This document shows, one piece after another, positions 43,273 through 52,278 of a stretch of DNA of 64,000 nucleotides; positions within the stretch are counted from its first letter, which is position 1; the number at the start of each line of letters is the position of its first letter. A model generated the notes under the pieces. That model worked only from the letters and a program-made list of their open reading frames with translations. It was not told where the DNA came from and made no database searches. The stretch comes from Pedobacter nutrimenti (GTDB taxonomy: Bacteria > Bacteroidota > Bacteroidia > Sphingobacteriales > Sphingobacteriaceae): positions 62,001 through 126,000 of the forward strand of contig NZ_QKLU01000002.1 of assembly GCF_003208655.1 (NCBI RefSeq), in the 5' to 3' direction. A program made the position numbers and the translations under genes.

Positions 43273-44886
43273 ATGAAACAAGTGTACTTATATTCATTTT
43301 CCATTTTAATGACCATAACGCTGTTTACGGCATGCTCCTCTAAAAAAAGCGGGGTATCCGATAAAACAGGAATGGCCTATAACAAAAAGGAATATGGGGG
43401 CTTTCAGGTCAACAATAAGTTTAAAAGAGGACCAGGTCCCGGTCTGGTAGAAATAGAAGGTGGTGTTTTTGTCATGAGTGGCAGTGCAATTGATGCACCG
43501 GGACAGGAGCTTGGAAATTATAACCAGAAAAGGGAAACCACTGTTTCTTCCTTTTATATGGACGAAACCGAAGTATCCAACACCAACTGGCTCGAATACT
43601 TAGACTGGATCAGAAGAACTTATCCGGATGACCATGAGTATTATTACAATGAACTTCCCGATACTTTGGTCTGGAGAAGACCACTTTCTTATAACGAGCC
43701 TTACGTAGACAACTACCTTCGGCACCCGGCCTATGCAGATTATCCTGTGGTGGGGATTACCTGGGAACAGGCCAATCGCTATTGCGCATGGAGAACAGAC
43801 CGCGTGAATGAAACCCTTTTACGGGAGCGTGGTTATATGACCTCTTTCAAAGATCTGAATGGGGGTGGTAAACCCGGCGCTGCAGTCGCTTCTTCACCAA
43901 GGCCAACAGAAGCTTTTAATACAGATGTATATTTAAACGGCCAATATGATGACAAGGGTAAAAAGGCGATGAAAGATTTAAGCCCGAATGCGAAAGCCGG
44001 AACTGCGGCAAACGGAAAAGGCCTGCCTACCCGTAATGTCCGACTGGAAGATGGTATTTTAAAGCAACCCTATCGTCTTCCGACAGAGGCCGAATGGGAA
44101 TACGCAGCTCTGGGCCTGATCGGTAATACCCAATATGAAAACATTAATGCCAATAAAATATACCCATGGAACGGATTGGGCTTAAGCTCTGCTAAAAAAA
44201 GAACCCGCGGTTTAATTCTGGCCAACTTTAAAAGAACCAAAGGAGATTACATGGGTGTAGGTGGCGCACTGAATGATAAAGGTTCTATTACCTCCCCGGT
44301 CAGATCCTTTACACCTAACGATTTTGGCCTGTACAATATGGCTGGGAATGTTAATGAATGGGTTGCCGATGTGTATCGTCCAACGACTTTCGAGGCGGTT
44401 GATCCGTTAAACCCTTACCGCGGAAATTTCTACCAGGATAAAAAGGTGATGGATCCTTTAACCGGTAAAATATCCAAGGATAAATACAATAACCCGGTAC
44501 TGGTTCCGGCAGTAAATGCAAAAAAACAAACCTGGGCAGAAAGACAGGCCGCAAACACGACTGCTGCTGCACTTGACTCTACGGCCAAAGCAAAAGCAGC
44601 ATCTGCGACCTCTTATGCCGACCAGAGGGGCTACAGGGACAGAGAAAACGGACTCTACGGAGAGACTACTCTTGTGAACAACAAATCCAGAGTTTATAAA
44701 GGCGGTTCCTGGAATGACCAGGCGATTTGGCTGAATCCAGCGACAAGGAGGTTCCTGCAACAGGATGAATCTTCAGCCGACATCGGTTTCAGATGTGCCA
44801 TGACCATGCTCGGTGCTTCAGAGATCAGCACGGCAGGAAAACCAGAATTCAAAGTAAAACCTGCAAAGAAATTTAAATCCAGATAA
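43273..44886 (+). CDS. gldJ: Gliding motility/T9SS lipoprotein GldJ
   Basis: The protein has a lipoprotein signal (LYSFSILMTITLFTAC, lipobox LFTAC). It has a split FGE-sulfatase/SUMF1-like fold: LVEIEGGVFVMSGSA, MDETEVSNTNWLEYLDWI, YLRHPAYADYPVVGITWEQA, YRLPTEAEWEYAALG, NMAGNVNEWVADVYRP and VYKGGSWNDQAIW. The KEYGGFQVNNKFK region and the order match GldJ, which stabilises GldK and the T9SS motor in gliding relatives. The ATG at 43273 is favoured over an in-frame ATG ten codons upstream. porU, porV and gldKLMN are not adjacent. This supports a functional T9SS, also implied by the 18637 cargo gene. Confidence 0.88.
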   Translation: MKQVYLYSFSILMTITLFTACSSKKSGVSDKTGMAYNKKEYGGFQVNNKFKRGPGPGLVEIEGGVFVMSGSAIDAPGQELGNYNQKRETTVSSFYMDETEVSNTNWLEYLDWIRRTYPDDHEYYYNELPDTLVWRRPLSYNEPYVDNYLRHPAYADYPVVGITWEQANRYCAWRTDRVNETLLRERGYMTSFKDLNGGGKPGAAVASSPRPTEAFNTDVYLNGQYDDKGKKAMKDLSPNAKAGTAANGKGLPTRNVRLEDGILKQPYRLPTEAEWEYAALGLIGNTQYENINANKIYPWNGLGLSSAKKRTRGLILANFKRTKGDYMGVGGALNDKGSITSPVRSFTPNDFGLYNMAGNVNEWVADVYRPTTFEAVDPLNPYRGNFYQDKKVMDPLTGKISKDKYNNPVLVPAVNAKKQTWAERQAANTTAAALDSTAKAKAASATSYADQRGYRDRENGLYGETTLVNNKSRVYKGGSWNDQAIWLNPATRRFLQQDESSADIGFRCAMTMLGASEISTAGKPEFKVKPAKKFKSR

Positions 44887-44926
44887 AAAGAAAGGGCCTT
44901 TTCAAATGAAAAGGCCCTTTCTTTTT
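44886..44926. terminator. Strong bidirectional terminator
   Basis: An 18-base stem (AAAAGAAAGGGCCTTTTC and its complement) with an AAAT loop sits between gldJ and the biotin-carrier gene, with T-runs on both strands. It closes two convergent transcripts. Confidence 0.9.
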
Positions 44927-44941
44927 TACAAGAACAATGAT

Positions 44942-45442
44942 TTAGTTAAACCGCAGTAAAACCGCATTCTTTTCTACTTTATCCCCTTGTGCCACCTGCA
45001 CCTTTTTCACTACACCATCCGTACTTGATTTAATAATATTTTCCATTTTCATGGCTTCAAGCACCAATAGGTTATCCCCTTTTTTAACCTCCTGTCCCTC
45101 TTCAACCAGCACCTTCAACACCAATCCGGGCATTGGGGCCTTAATTTCCAGCACCTTTTGCGAAGACAGGTTATCCATTCCCAGCTGTTTGAGCAACAAA
45201 TCAAACTGGTCTTCAACCGCTACGGTATACATCCGGCCGTTTACCTTTATTTCGGTTGTTTTTTCTGCCTTATCCTGCGAAACAATTTCTACGTTATAAG
45301 ATTTCCCCTGATAAAGAACATGACGGTGCCCGCCGGGTAAAACCGCAACATCTATCTGCAGGGCTTCACCATTTACTTTTAATTCCTTATGATCGGCTTC
45401 AATTTCGAAGTTATACTTATCGTTTACCTTTACCTTGTACAT
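44942..45442 (-). CDS. Biotin carboxyl carrier protein (acetyl/propionyl-CoA carboxylase subunit)
   Basis: The 166-residue protein ends in a biotinyl/lipoyl domain with the biotinylation motif [10 protein letters not shown], preceded by [18 protein letters not shown] and followed by DGVVKKVQV. The first 90 residues form a beta-rich extension ([18 protein letters not shown]). The carrier would work with a biotin carboxylase and a carboxyltransferase encoded elsewhere, perhaps methylmalonyl- or propionyl-CoA carboxylase as in Bacteroidota. It lies 3 bp after the DUF4159 gene. Confidence 0.85.
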   Translation of the reverse strand: MYKVKVNDKYNFEIEADHKELKVNGEALQIDVAVLPGGHRHVLYQGKSYNVEIVSQDKAEKTTEIKVNGRMYTVAVEDQFDLLLKQLGMDNLSSQKVLEIKAPMPGLVLKVLVEEGQEVKKGDNLLVLEAMKMENIIKSSTDGVVKKVQVAQGDKVEKNAVLLRFN

Positions 45443-45445
45443 ATC

Positions 45446-46105
45446 CTATTGCGTTAAAACATACTGTATTAAATTTGCGCCCATTTTTAGCGCCTCTGTT
45501 CTCTTTTCTTGTGTATCGGAAGGGTAAGTCCCATAATCCTCCCAGCCGTTCCCCAGATCGCATTCATAAGTGTAAAAACAAACCAAACGTCCTTTCCAGA
45601 TCAAAGCAAAACCCTGGGGGCGCTTTCCATCATGTTCATGAATTTTTGGCAAGCCTTTAGGAAACTTATAGTGCTGGTTATATAGGGGATGATTGGCTGG
45701 CAATTCAATAAAGGACAACTCCGGAAACACCTTTTTCATTTCCCTTCTGATAAACTTATCCAGTCCATAGTTGTCATCGATGTGAAGGAAGCCCCCACCG
45801 GTTAGGTATTTTCTCAGGTTGCTTGCTTCCACCTCACTAAACACAACATTTCCATGGCCTGTAAGGTAAACAAAAGGATAATTAAACAACTCCTGGCTCC
45901 CGACCTCTACAACAGCATCTTCAGCATCAAAATTGGTTGAAAGTGATTGATTACAAAAACTGATCAAATTGGGTAATGCCGTCCGGTTGGCATACCAGTC
46001 GCCACCGCCACTGTACTTTAGCTTTGCCAGTTTATAAGTCGGCGGAATAAAGCTGCTGCATATAAAAAAGAAGAAAGGCAAAAGAAAAATGAACTTTAAT
46101 CTCAT
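45446..46105 (-). CDS. DUF4159 domain protein
   Basis: A signal peptide or anchor begins the 219-residue protein (FIFLLPFFFFICSSFIPP). DUF4159 features are YSGGGDWYANRTALPNLI, a Rossmann-like FVYLTGHGNVVFSEVE, and GGGFLHIDDNYGLDKFIRRE, then a glutamine-amidotransferase-like core. Function is unknown. It overlaps rsmE by 4 bp (ATGA) and is followed by the biotin-carrier gene at 3 bp, so the three are co-transcribed. Confidence 0.8.
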   Translation of the reverse strand: MRLKFIFLLPFFFFICSSFIPPTYKLAKLKYSGGGDWYANRTALPNLISFCNQSLSTNFDAEDAVVEVGSQELFNYPFVYLTGHGNVVFSEVEASNLRKYLTGGGFLHIDDNYGLDKFIRREMKKVFPELSFIELPANHPLYNQHYKFPKGLPKIHEHDGKRPQGFALIWKGRLVCFYTYECDLGNGWEDYGTYPSDTQEKRTEALKMGANLIQYVLTQ

Positions 46106-46812
46106 CTGTTTAAATAATTCACTTCAAAACAGGCCGCAAGTGCTGCGGTTTCGGTCCTGAGCCGTGTATTACCTAAAGTTAAAGGTTTAAAGTCATTCTG
46201 CAAAGCCAATTGTATTTCGGCAGGGCTAAAATCCCCTTCCGGTCCAATCAGTATCAGGTAATTCCCATGGGGCCGGATCAGCTCCTGAATATATTTCCGG
46301 GGTTCGCCTGCTATACAATGCGCAATCATTTTTGATCCCGCAGTCGTTTTTTTGAGGAAATCACTTAAAGATAAGGCCGGGTTTAATACCGGATGATAGG
46401 CTTGCTGAGATTGTTTCACTGCCGAGGTAATCACCTTAAACAAGCGGTCCTCTTTGATTACTTTTCTTTCGGAACGCTCACAGATGACCGGTGTAATCTC
46501 GTCTATGCCTATTTCTGTTGCTTTTTCCAGAAACCATTCTATACGGTCAATATTTTTTGTGGGTGCAACAGCAATATTCAGGTGGTGGTTGCGCTTCTGG
46601 TATTCCTGCTGAACATGAATAATATTCAGGCCAACATTTCTTTTACTTTCTGAATGTATCTTAGCCTCATACAAAGTACCTCTTCCATCAATCAAAAAAA
46701 CAACATCACCTATAGTTAAACGAAGTACTTTAGTGCAATGCCTGCTTTCTTCCTCATTTAAGGTATATTCTTTGACTTCAGGATAAAGGTCTGGGGTATA
46801 AAAAAGATGCAT
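46102..46812 (-). CDS. rsmE: 16S rRNA (uracil(1498)-N(3))-methyltransferase
   Basis: RsmE methylates U1498 of 16S rRNA using SAM. The 236-residue protein has an N-terminal PUA-like domain (NEEESRHCTKVLRLTIGDVV) and a C-terminal SPOUT trefoil knot with LILIGPEGDFSPAEIQLAL and LGNTRLRTETAALAA. The length fits the family. It starts 11 bp after the CBS/CorC membrane protein ends. Confidence 0.96.
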   Translation of the reverse strand: MHLFYTPDLYPEVKEYTLNEEESRHCTKVLRLTIGDVVFLIDGRGTLYEAKIHSESKRNVGLNIIHVQQEYQKRNHHLNIAVAPTKNIDRIEWFLEKATEIGIDEITPVICERSERKVIKEDRLFKVITSAVKQSQQAYHPVLNPALSLSDFLKKTTAGSKMIAHCIAGEPRKYIQELIRPHGNYLILIGPEGDFSPAEIQLALQNDFKPLTLGNTRLRTETAALAACFEVNYLNR

Positions 46813-46823
46813 ATCGAAAGAAA

Positions 46824-48149
46824 TTAATGATTGTTAACCATATCTTCCTTATTCAATACCAGTTCGAGCTTTATGGTTTCAATATTTTGTTCGGTTTTCT
46901 TTAAAATCGTAAAAAGGTAACCATAACATTCTTCACTGTCCCCTACCTCGGGAATTCTTCCGAATGCATGGGAAACCAGGCCACCTACGGTATCAAAATC
47001 CTCATCTTCGGGAAGATCATGTGGTAAGTGTTCATTCACGTCATACACTGTCGCATAGGCATTAATGATAAATTCGGTATCGGAAACTTTCTCCACGTTT
47101 GGTTTCTCCTCATCGTACTCATCCTGGATCTCTCCCACAATTTCCTCTACAATGTCTTCCAGGGTCACCATACCGGCCGTACCACCAAATTCATCAATAA
47201 CGATGGCAATCTGTATTCTTTTCTGCTGCAGTTCACTTAAAAGATCATTGATCTTTTTGGTTTCCGGAACAAAATAAGGTTTACGGATAATGTCCTGCAG
47301 GGTCCAGTCCTTATGGCTTGCCAGCAAAGGCAAAACATCCTTCGCATGAATGATTCCTATAATTTTATCAATGATGTCATCATACACCGGAAGACGGGAA
47401 TAGCCCTCGGCAATGATCATTTCAATCACCTCTTCTTTAGGTGTATGAAGTTCGATACCGGAAATTTTGGTTCTTGGGACCATGATATTTTTGACCACAC
47501 GCTCATTGAAATCAAATACATTTCTGATCAGCTCATGTTCATTGGTATCCAGCGCACCGCTTTCCTTCCCCTGGTCTAACAAATAATACAGCTCTTCTGT
47601 ACTGTGGACAGCTTCGTGACCGCCGACCGTATTGATGCCAAAAGCTTTAAGGATCACATTGGCAAAACCATTGAGCAACCAGATAAAAGGGCGGAATACC
47701 ACATAAAACAACTGCAATGGCAACGAAACAAACAAAGTTGTCGCCACCGGGCGCTGTATGGCAACCGATTTTGGGGCAAGTTCACCAAATACAATGTGCA
47801 TAATGGTAATAAAACAAAATGCAATAATGGGCGCCGCAGTCTTTGAAAAAGAATCAATAAACTCCGGACTAGAACCCAAAACCGTTAGCAAATTATGCAA
47901 AAGATGCTCCATTACAGATTCTCCAACCCAGCCTAATCCAAGAGATGCCAAGGTGATACCCAACTGCGTGGCAGCCAGGTATCCATCCAAATGTTGGGTA
48001 ATGTATTTAGCGATTTTCGCTACACGACTACCCGATTTAGCTTTAATTTCTATTTGTGATGCACGTACCTTTACGATTGCAAACTCAGCCGCAACGAAAA
48101 AACCATTCAGCACAACCAGAAAAAAGGTTAAAAATATCTGAAAGCCCAT
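46824..48149 (-). CDS. CNNM/CorC-like hemolysin family membrane protein
   Basis: The 441-residue protein has an N-terminal DUF21 domain with about four membrane helices (FLTFFLVVLNGFFVAAEFAIVKV at the start), a paired CBS domain (IMVPRTKISGIELHTPKEE, EFGGTAGMVTLEDIVEEIVGEI) and a C-terminal CorC/HlyC transporter-associated domain. The family is implicated in magnesium and cobalt efflux or homeostasis. It may also be related to GldE, which shares this architecture. The start overlaps the ppa stop by one base. Confidence 0.88.
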   Translation of the reverse strand: MGFQIFLTFFLVVLNGFFVAAEFAIVKVRASQIEIKAKSGSRVAKIAKYITQHLDGYLAATQLGITLASLGLGWVGESVMEHLLHNLLTVLGSSPEFIDSFSKTAAPIIAFCFITIMHIVFGELAPKSVAIQRPVATTLFVSLPLQLFYVVFRPFIWLLNGFANVILKAFGINTVGGHEAVHSTEELYYLLDQGKESGALDTNEHELIRNVFDFNERVVKNIMVPRTKISGIELHTPKEEVIEMIIAEGYSRLPVYDDIIDKIIGIIHAKDVLPLLASHKDWTLQDIIRKPYFVPETKKINDLLSELQQKRIQIAIVIDEFGGTAGMVTLEDIVEEIVGEIQDEYDEEKPNVEKVSDTEFIINAYATVYDVNEHLPHDLPEDEDFDTVGGLVSHAFGRIPEVGDSEECYGYLFTILKKTEQNIETIKLELVLNKEDMVNNH

Positions 48150-48700
48150 TAAGAATTGTCTCTAAATGTTTTATCGTAAAGCTCTATACTTTCCTGTATT
48201 ACTTTATAGGCATATTTTACACCTAACAAATGTTCAATAGTTACATTTTTGTTTTCCAATGCTTTATAGTCCTGGAAAAACCTTACAATTTCCTTCATGG
48301 TGTGTGGAGGCAATTCAGAAATGTCGTTGATGTAATTTACAGACATGTCGTTTTTGGCCACTGCAATGATCTTATCGTCCTGCTCACCATTATCCACCAT
48401 ATGCATCACCCCGATTACTTTTGCTTCTACAATAGACAAAGGGTACACATCTACGGAACACAAAACCAGGATATCCAATGGATCGTTGTCGTCACAATAG
48501 GTTTGAGGAATAAAACCATAATTAGCCGGATACATTACAGAAGAGAATAATACCCGGTCCAATTTAATCAGATTGGATTCTTTGTCTATCTCATATTTTG
48601 CTTTTGATCCTTTAGGAATTTCAATAATTGCATTTACAAATTCAGGCAAGGTACTGCCCGGAGAAACGTTATGCCACGGATGGTGATCGTCTTTAGTCAT
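48149..48700 (-). CDS. ppa: Inorganic pyrophosphatase
   Basis: The enzyme hydrolyses pyrophosphate to two phosphates and drives biosynthesis forward. The 183-residue family I protein shows [42 protein letters not shown] with the metal-binding acidic residues, and [23 protein letters not shown]. Length is typical for the family. It lies 3 bp after dedA and overlaps the next start by one base. Confidence 0.96.
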   Translation of the reverse strand: MTKDDHHPWHNVSPGSTLPEFVNAIIEIPKGSKAKYEIDKESNLIKLDRVLFSSVMYPANYGFIPQTYCDDNDPLDILVLCSVDVYPLSIVEAKVIGVMHMVDNGEQDDKIIAVAKNDMSVNYINDISELPPHTMKEIVRFFQDYKALENKNVTIEHLLGVKYAYKVIQESIELYDKTFRDNS

Positions 48701-48703
48701 TTT

Positions 48704-49366
48704 TTATTTATCAGTGTTTGTTGTATTGTCATTATTACCGGTTGTCACTTTCTTTCTCACAAATGCGATGATCAAAGGAATCGTGGTAATGATAATAAAT
48801 CCAGTTATTATATATAATAGATAATGGTTAATTTCTTTCTCAAATTTCCTGCCTAAAAAATAGCCAAGCAAAGTTAAGGAGGAGATCCATAATAATCCAC
48901 CTGCAATATTATAAAATGCAAATTTTTTAAAATCGAGCTTGACCACCCCTGCAAAGATGGGGGCAAAAGTCCTTACTATTGGCACAAAACGGCCCATAAT
49001 AAGCGCAAAAGCGCCTTGTTTATGGTAATACTCCTCAGCTGCCTTCAGGTATCTTTTTTTAAAGAAAAAGCTGTCTTTCCTGTCGTATAAAACCGGTCCG
49101 GTTTTTCTTCCGAACCAATAACCGGTAAAATTTCCTGCCACAGCTGCGACAAATAGTCCGCCGATCAAGACATAAATATTGACATCCAGTTTACCCGTAG
49201 CAACAAACATTCCCGCCAGAAAAAGGAGGTAATCCCCTGGCAAAAAAAAACCAAAAAACAGGCCTGTCTCTGCAAAAATCACAAATAACAATACGTAAAA
49301 ACCGCCTCCCTTCAATAATTTCTCGGGATCAATGAAGTGCTGTAACGAATTCCAGAATTCCTGCAT
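48704..49366 (-). CDS. DedA family membrane protein
   Basis: The 220-residue protein has about four to six membrane helices and the DedA signatures FGFFLPGDYLLFLAGM, AGNFTGYWFGRKTGP and ALIMGRFVPIVRTFAPIFAGV. DedA proteins are lipid scramblases/undecaprenyl-phosphate transporters or membrane homeostasis factors. It leads the operon dedA-ppa-CBS-rsmE-DUF4159-BCCP. A T-rich region precedes it, 47 bp after the end of nuoN. Confidence 0.9.
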   Translation of the reverse strand: MQEFWNSLQHFIDPEKLLKGGGFYVLLFVIFAETGLFFGFFLPGDYLLFLAGMFVATGKLDVNIYVLIGGLFVAAVAGNFTGYWFGRKTGPVLYDRKDSFFFKKRYLKAAEEYYHKQGAFALIMGRFVPIVRTFAPIFAGVVKLDFKKFAFYNIAGGLLWISSLTLLGYFLGRKFEKEINHYLLYIITGFIIITTIPLIIAFVRKKVTTGNNDNTTNTDK

Positions 49367-49412
49367 AGTTCAATTATTCGTAAAACTACAAATAATTATC
49401 AAGACAAGACCC

Positions 49413-50786
49413 TTATATCAGATTTAAAATTACCGAAGGATAAAGGCCTAATACAAGCGTAATGGCTACCGAAAGCAGCAAAACCACTTTGTATTGTACA
49501 GGAGTCTCCAGCACGATTTCTGAGCCCTCTTTAAAATACATGGCAACAATTACCCTGAAATAATAATAAAAGCCCACCAGTGCATTTAAAATTGCAAAGG
49601 CCACCAGATAAACCTGATATTCCGTCATGACATTCAGGAACATGACATATTTACCGATAAAACCGGCCGTCAATGGAATACCAGCCAATGACAGCATGGC
49701 AATAGTAAGGACCAGAGCGGCAAAAGGATTTCTTTTGGCCAGTCCGTTAAAGTTTTCAAAATTGTCGTTTCCGGTTTTCTGTTTAACCAAAATCAGGACC
49801 GCAAAGGCGATAATACTTGCAAAAGTATAGGCTGCAGCATAAACCAAAACATTATTTGCAGACCGGGACGTTAAAGCCACCAGCGAAAACAACAGATAAC
49901 CCGCGTGTGAAATACTGGAATAGGCCAGCATTCTTTTGAAATTCTTTTGAAAAAGGGCTGTCACATTACCAATCAGCAAGGTCAGGAAAACAATCACCAT
50001 CAAAGGCATCAGCCAGAAATCATGCAAAGGCGCAAATGTATCTGCAAACAAACGCAGGAAGGCCGCAAAGCCAGCAGTTTTAACCACTGTAGACATAAAA
50101 GAAGTGATCAGGCTTGGAGATCCCTCATACACATCTGGTGTCCAGAAATGAAAAGGTGCAGCCCCTACCTTAAAACTCAATCCAATCAGCATCAGGATAA
50201 CGCCTGTATAAAACAAAGGAGATACCGAAGTATAATTTCCGACCAGGTATTTATTGATGGCATCGAGGTCAAAAGAGCCCGAAGCACCATAAATCAGCGT
50301 AATTCCAAACAATAAAAAGCCCGTAGAAAAGGCGCCCATCAGGAAGTATTTTAAAGAAGCTTCGTTGGAAGCAAAATTATTTTTTCTGATCCCTGCAAGG
50401 ATATACAAACTCACAGACATAATTTCCAAACCGATGAACAGCATGGACATGTTTTTATAAGAAACCATAATTACAATACCGCAAAGTGCAAAAAGAATCA
50501 GGCACAGGTATTCGGCAATATTCTCACTGTCTTTGGCAAAGTAATTTTGAGTCAGCAACAGGATCAGCATTGTACCTATAATGGTCAGACCAGAAAAAGC
50601 CAGGGCAAAATTGTCCATCTGCATCATTCCATAAAACACCTGAGCGGTATTCCAGGAGCTGACAACAAAAACCAGGGAACCCAGCAGTCCAATAAGGGAA
50701 ATAGGTAATAATGCTTTTTTAGCTTTAAACAAACCTGCATAAAGCACGACTAAAGCTGTAACCGCAATTGTTATAATGATATTCAT
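49413..50786 (-). CDS. nuoN: NADH-quinone oxidoreductase subunit N
   Basis: This antiporter-like membrane subunit has about 13-14 helices over 457 residues. Conserved Lys and Glu sites for proton transfer lie in MLFIGLEIMSVSLYILAG and FKVGAAPFHFWTPDVYEGSP, and the HAGYLLFSLVAL block follows. It is the last gene of the complex I operon, and no clear terminator follows before the downstream dedA promoter region. Confidence 0.97.
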   Translation of the reverse strand: MNIIITIAVTALVVLYAGLFKAKKALLPISLIGLLGSLVFVVSSWNTAQVFYGMMQMDNFALAFSGLTIIGTMLILLLTQNYFAKDSENIAEYLCLILFALCGIVIMVSYKNMSMLFIGLEIMSVSLYILAGIRKNNFASNEASLKYFLMGAFSTGFLLFGITLIYGASGSFDLDAINKYLVGNYTSVSPLFYTGVILMLIGLSFKVGAAPFHFWTPDVYEGSPSLITSFMSTVVKTAGFAAFLRLFADTFAPLHDFWLMPLMVIVFLTLLIGNVTALFQKNFKRMLAYSSISHAGYLLFSLVALTSRSANNVLVYAAAYTFASIIAFAVLILVKQKTGNDNFENFNGLAKRNPFAALVLTIAMLSLAGIPLTAGFIGKYVMFLNVMTEYQVYLVAFAILNALVGFYYYFRVIVAMYFKEGSEIVLETPVQYKVVLLLSVAITLVLGLYPSVILNLI

Positions 50787-50790
50787 TTCC

Positions 50791-52257
50791 TTAGTTTACC
50801 GATGTTAATTTTTGATTGACCTGTTCTATTAATTGTTGTACTGCAGCTTCAGATAAGTGAAGGACAGGTTTTGGATAAACCCCCAATATCAGGATCAATG
50901 CACAAATGATATATAAAACCAGTTTCTCTGAACCTTTAATATCCTTAAAACCGATGGTAAGTTCATTGGTTTTACCCAACATCACTCCCTGATACATTCT
51001 AAGCATATATACTGCGCCAAAAATGACCGTTAAGCCGGCAATCACCACTGCCCATATGTTGTATTGATAAATTCCGATCAACAATAAAAACTCTCCGATA
51101 AAGCCATTTGTTCCAGGTAAAGCAACCGTTCCAAATACAATAATCAAAAAAGTAATGGCCAATTGTGGTGCAACGCTTGCGATTCCGCCCAGATCTGCAA
51201 TTTTATTGGTTTTCATGCGGTTAAAAATAATATCCAGCACAAAGAAAAGTCCGACGACGTTAATTCCGTGACTTAGCATCTGGATCATTGCACCTTGCAT
51301 ACCTTGCGTATTCAAAGCAAAAATACCGGCAGAAATCAATCCGACGTGGGCAATGGAAGAATAAGCGACCAGACGTTTTGCGTTTTTTTGAGTAAAAGCA
51401 ATCAGCGAGGCATATACAATTCCAATAATGGAAAGAACAATGGCTGTTGTACCCCAATCCTGTACCCCATGAGGTACAATCGGTAGCAACCACCTGATCA
51501 CGCCATAAATACCCATTTTCAGCATAATACCCGCCAAAAGCATCGTTCCGGTTGCCGGCGCTTCCGTATACGTGTCGGGCTGCCAGGTATGAAAAGGAAA
51601 TACGGGCATTTTTATCGCAAATGCAATAAAGAAAGACCAGAAAATCCAGCCCTGTTGTGCAGCATCCAGGTTCAGTTTATAAAAGGCCTGGATATCGAAG
51701 TTGTGAAGCGGGTTCTGCAGATACAAATAAATGATACCCAGCAGCATGAATAAAGAGCCCGCAATGGTATACACAAAAAACTTCATGTTCACTTTAATAC
51801 GATCTTTTCCACCCCATACCGCGCAGATAAAATAAACCGGGATCAGTGCTGCTTCCCATCCGATATAGAACAGGAAAGCATCCAGTGCGGTAAACACCAG
51901 CAACAACCCTGTCTGCATAAACAAAATCAGTGCATAAAAAGCATTTGCCCGTTTATAATCATGGCCATAGCTGGCAAGGATAATCACCGGGATCAGCAAA
52001 TTGGTCAGCAATACGGTAATCAAACTAATTCCGTCAATACCTGCGTGAAAATTAATTCCCAGGTCCTGGATCCATGGATAGTTCAGTACAAACTGTGTAC
52101 TTGCATCCGGTATAAAATTACAGGTCAGCACCGCTGTTAAAACCAGGGAGACAATTGCGGAAACCAAAGCGGCATATTTTGCTGCTTTTCCGGCAAATGC
52201 CGTCACTAAAGCGCCAGCCAGTGGTAGAAATATAAGAAGTATTAAAAGTTGTTCCAT
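50791..52257 (-). CDS. nuoM: NADH-quinone oxidoreductase subunit M
   Basis: The 488-residue antiporter-like subunit has the NuoM pattern: TALDAFLFYIGWEAALIPVYF with a helix-5 Glu, AIKMPVFPFHTWQPDTYTEAP with the helix-7 Lys, and a SIAHVGLISAGIFAL His site. About 14 helices. It starts 21 bp after nuoL ends and stops 4 bp before nuoN. Confidence 0.97.
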   Translation of the reverse strand: MEQLLILLIFLPLAGALVTAFAGKAAKYAALVSAIVSLVLTAVLTCNFIPDASTQFVLNYPWIQDLGINFHAGIDGISLITVLLTNLLIPVIILASYGHDYKRANAFYALILFMQTGLLLVFTALDAFLFYIGWEAALIPVYFICAVWGGKDRIKVNMKFFVYTIAGSLFMLLGIIYLYLQNPLHNFDIQAFYKLNLDAAQQGWIFWSFFIAFAIKMPVFPFHTWQPDTYTEAPATGTMLLAGIMLKMGIYGVIRWLLPIVPHGVQDWGTTAIVLSIIGIVYASLIAFTQKNAKRLVAYSSIAHVGLISAGIFALNTQGMQGAMIQMLSHGINVVGLFFVLDIIFNRMKTNKIADLGGIASVAPQLAITFLIIVFGTVALPGTNGFIGEFLLLIGIYQYNIWAVVIAGLTVIFGAVYMLRMYQGVMLGKTNELTIGFKDIKGSEKLVLYIICALILILGVYPKPVLHLSEAAVQQLIEQVNQKLTSVN

Positions 52258-52278
52258 TATGTTTTCTTGAACGATCTT